NCBI GenBank assembly: GCA_022457155.1
Contig: JAJGOT010000002.1
Coordinates: 341,001 to 405,000 of the forward strand
Origin: Cladopsammia gracilis
Taxonomy: Eukaryota; Cnidaria; Anthozoa; Scleractinia; Dendrophylliidae
DNA length: 64,000 nucleotides
Reading direction: 5' to 3'
Shown here: piece after piece, positions 62,961-64,000 of the stretch
How positions within the stretch are numbered: the stretch's first letter is position 1
Layout of the letters: each line of letters opens with the position of its first letter
The notes under the pieces: model-generated
What the model saw: only the letters and a program-made list of their open reading frames with translations
Databases searched by the model: none
Told to the model about the DNA's origin: nothing
Translations under genes and position numbers: made by a program

Positions 62961-63540
62961 TTCTTGTGCATGTGGGATAGTGCATCAGCAACATTGAAAG
63001 AAATTTGTATCCAATTTGTTTTAGCCAGCATATTATCCCTTTGAAGCAGGTCATCAACAGTGGAGGAACTGTGCGATTTTCCAATGAACTACATTACTAT
63101 TGAGAATGGTTTTTGCTTCAACTGCACCCCCAAGATGGTTGGAATGTTTGTACGGGCAAGCAAATGTATGATTTCAGTTTCTGTGACAGGTGGTCAAGAT
63201 ATCAAAGTTTCTATTCTGGTGGCATTTTGAGTATTTTTAGTTGTTATTTTTGTCACTTCATTTTCTGTGATTTTTTCTTACTATTTTAACAAAATAATGT
63301 GAGCTTAAAGCAAGCACCTGGCCATTATCATGAAAACGCGATATTTCAGCCGGGACCCTCCCTTTAATATTAGGTACTTTTCATTACATATGACATAGTT
63401 TTATGGGAGGGGTCTGTTGTATTTGGGGAAGGAAGAGGGTAGACCAAACCTTTCCTTGTATTACTCATCCTCTTCATGCTGAATGGCACATAAGGCCTCT
63501 ACCAGGTTTATCCAGTCATCTTTGTCCTTGTATACTTTTG
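62961..63540. other. Spacer without a supported gene
   Basis: No exon, repeat or RNA gene recognised. A short extension of the Pao fragment to about 63000 is possible. Confidence 0.45.
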
Positions 63541-63544
63541 AGTT

Positions 63545-63705
63545 ATTATTTCAGACACAAGGAAACGTTTTTCATCAGGATGTTCAAACACTGGAAAGTG
63601 GGTTAAAAATCGAGGTGCAAATGAGATTTTTTTAACCGACTTTGAGGTATTTGGATACCTGATAAAACACTCTTTCAAGTGTTTGATATAGCCTCTCAAA
63701 CCAAT
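63545..63705. repeat. Fold-back repeat, copy 3 of 3
   Basis: TTTTTCATCAGGATGTTCAAACACT pairs with the region TTTGGATACCTGATAAAACAC; the end TTTCAAGTGTTTGATATAGCCTCTCAAA is nearly the same as in copy 1 (19328-19480). Confidence 0.65.
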
Positions 63706-64000
63706 AACAATTATTGGAGAAATTCAAAGAAAAAGTTCAATAAATTTTATGGTAATTGGTATCACATGCCCAAACCTCCTTCACGGTGGAGATGTCCTTT
63801 GTTTCCTTTTCCTGAATGATTAATGAATTTGAGAAGGGCCATGAAACAATCTTGGAACACATGTATGGTGAACAAGTAATACTGAAGTGTTTTCTTTTTC
63901 ATCCTCTATAACAAGAACTTAATGACTGCATCCTCATCTTATTTTTTAAACTGAGTTGCTGACACAACAACCAAGAAACCTGCAAGTCAGAAGAAAATGA
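63706..64000. other. Window edge without a supported feature
   Basis: AT-rich sequence with no recognisable gene. An exon of a gene beyond the window cannot be excluded. Confidence 0.4.

Overview
The window is nuclear DNA of an animal. Two intron-rich genes with strong metazoan orthologues sit in a repeat-dense, AT-leaning background. The repeat mixture (BEL/Pao, Penelope-like, MULE/SWIM, PIF/Harbinger, hAT and piggyBac elements, many palindromic MITEs, a tRNA-derived SINE) and introns of roughly 0.3 to 4 kb suggest a cnidarian, probably an anthozoan such as a stony coral. That placement is inference; no species-diagnostic gene is present.

Layout. 1-4.8 kb: no supported gene; one clean PIF/Harbinger-like MITE. 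4.8-11.6 kb, plus strand: a complete five-exon HtrA2/Omi mitochondrial serine protease gene (426 aa by my splice model), with the catalytic Ser on an 11-codon microexon and a GC-AG last intron. 11.6-14.5 kb: intergenic space between convergent genes, packed with palindromic elements. 14.5-34.3 kb, minus strand: a complete FHIP2A (FAM160B1) gene, 21 coding exons, 710 aa, encoding a subunit of the FTS-Hook-FHIP adaptor that links dynein to membrane cargo; its introns carry MITEs, SINE pieces and a fold-back Penelope-like relic. 35.5-37.1 kb: a TIR element with subterminal CAAACCC arrays. 37.3-40.6 kb: a satellite of about 220 bp interrupted by a hAT transposon whose transposase has one frameshift.

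41.4-56.0 kb, minus strand: a decayed multi-exon gene whose exon phases still fit together: an unrecognised N-terminal region, an acidic 54-nt coding minisatellite, a MULE/ZSWIM-type transposase core, a SWIM zinc finger, a 48-nt coding minisatellite and a PHD finger. A 5'-truncated non-LTR retrotransposon landed just before the SWIM cysteines, and a full-length BEL/Pao LTR retrotransposon (LTRs identical by eye, intact 1738-codon ORF) then landed in the tail of that element, so the order of events can be read off the sequence. 56.9-64 kb: a small unrecognised ORF, a piggyBac transposase relic, and two degraded Pao gag/protease fragments.

How the parts relate. The two host genes act in unrelated processes (mitochondrial proteolysis and apoptosis; dynein cargo adaptation) and are merely neighbours placed tail to tail. 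The rest is mostly a record of successive transposon arrivals. The most unusual items are the nested MULE/LINE/BEL locus, two MITE families that share GCGGT-type subterminal arrays, the CAAACCC-array transposon, the duplicated 5' splice site in HtrA2, and two coding minisatellites inside one gene. All coordinates and translations were made by eye; no database search or alignment was run.
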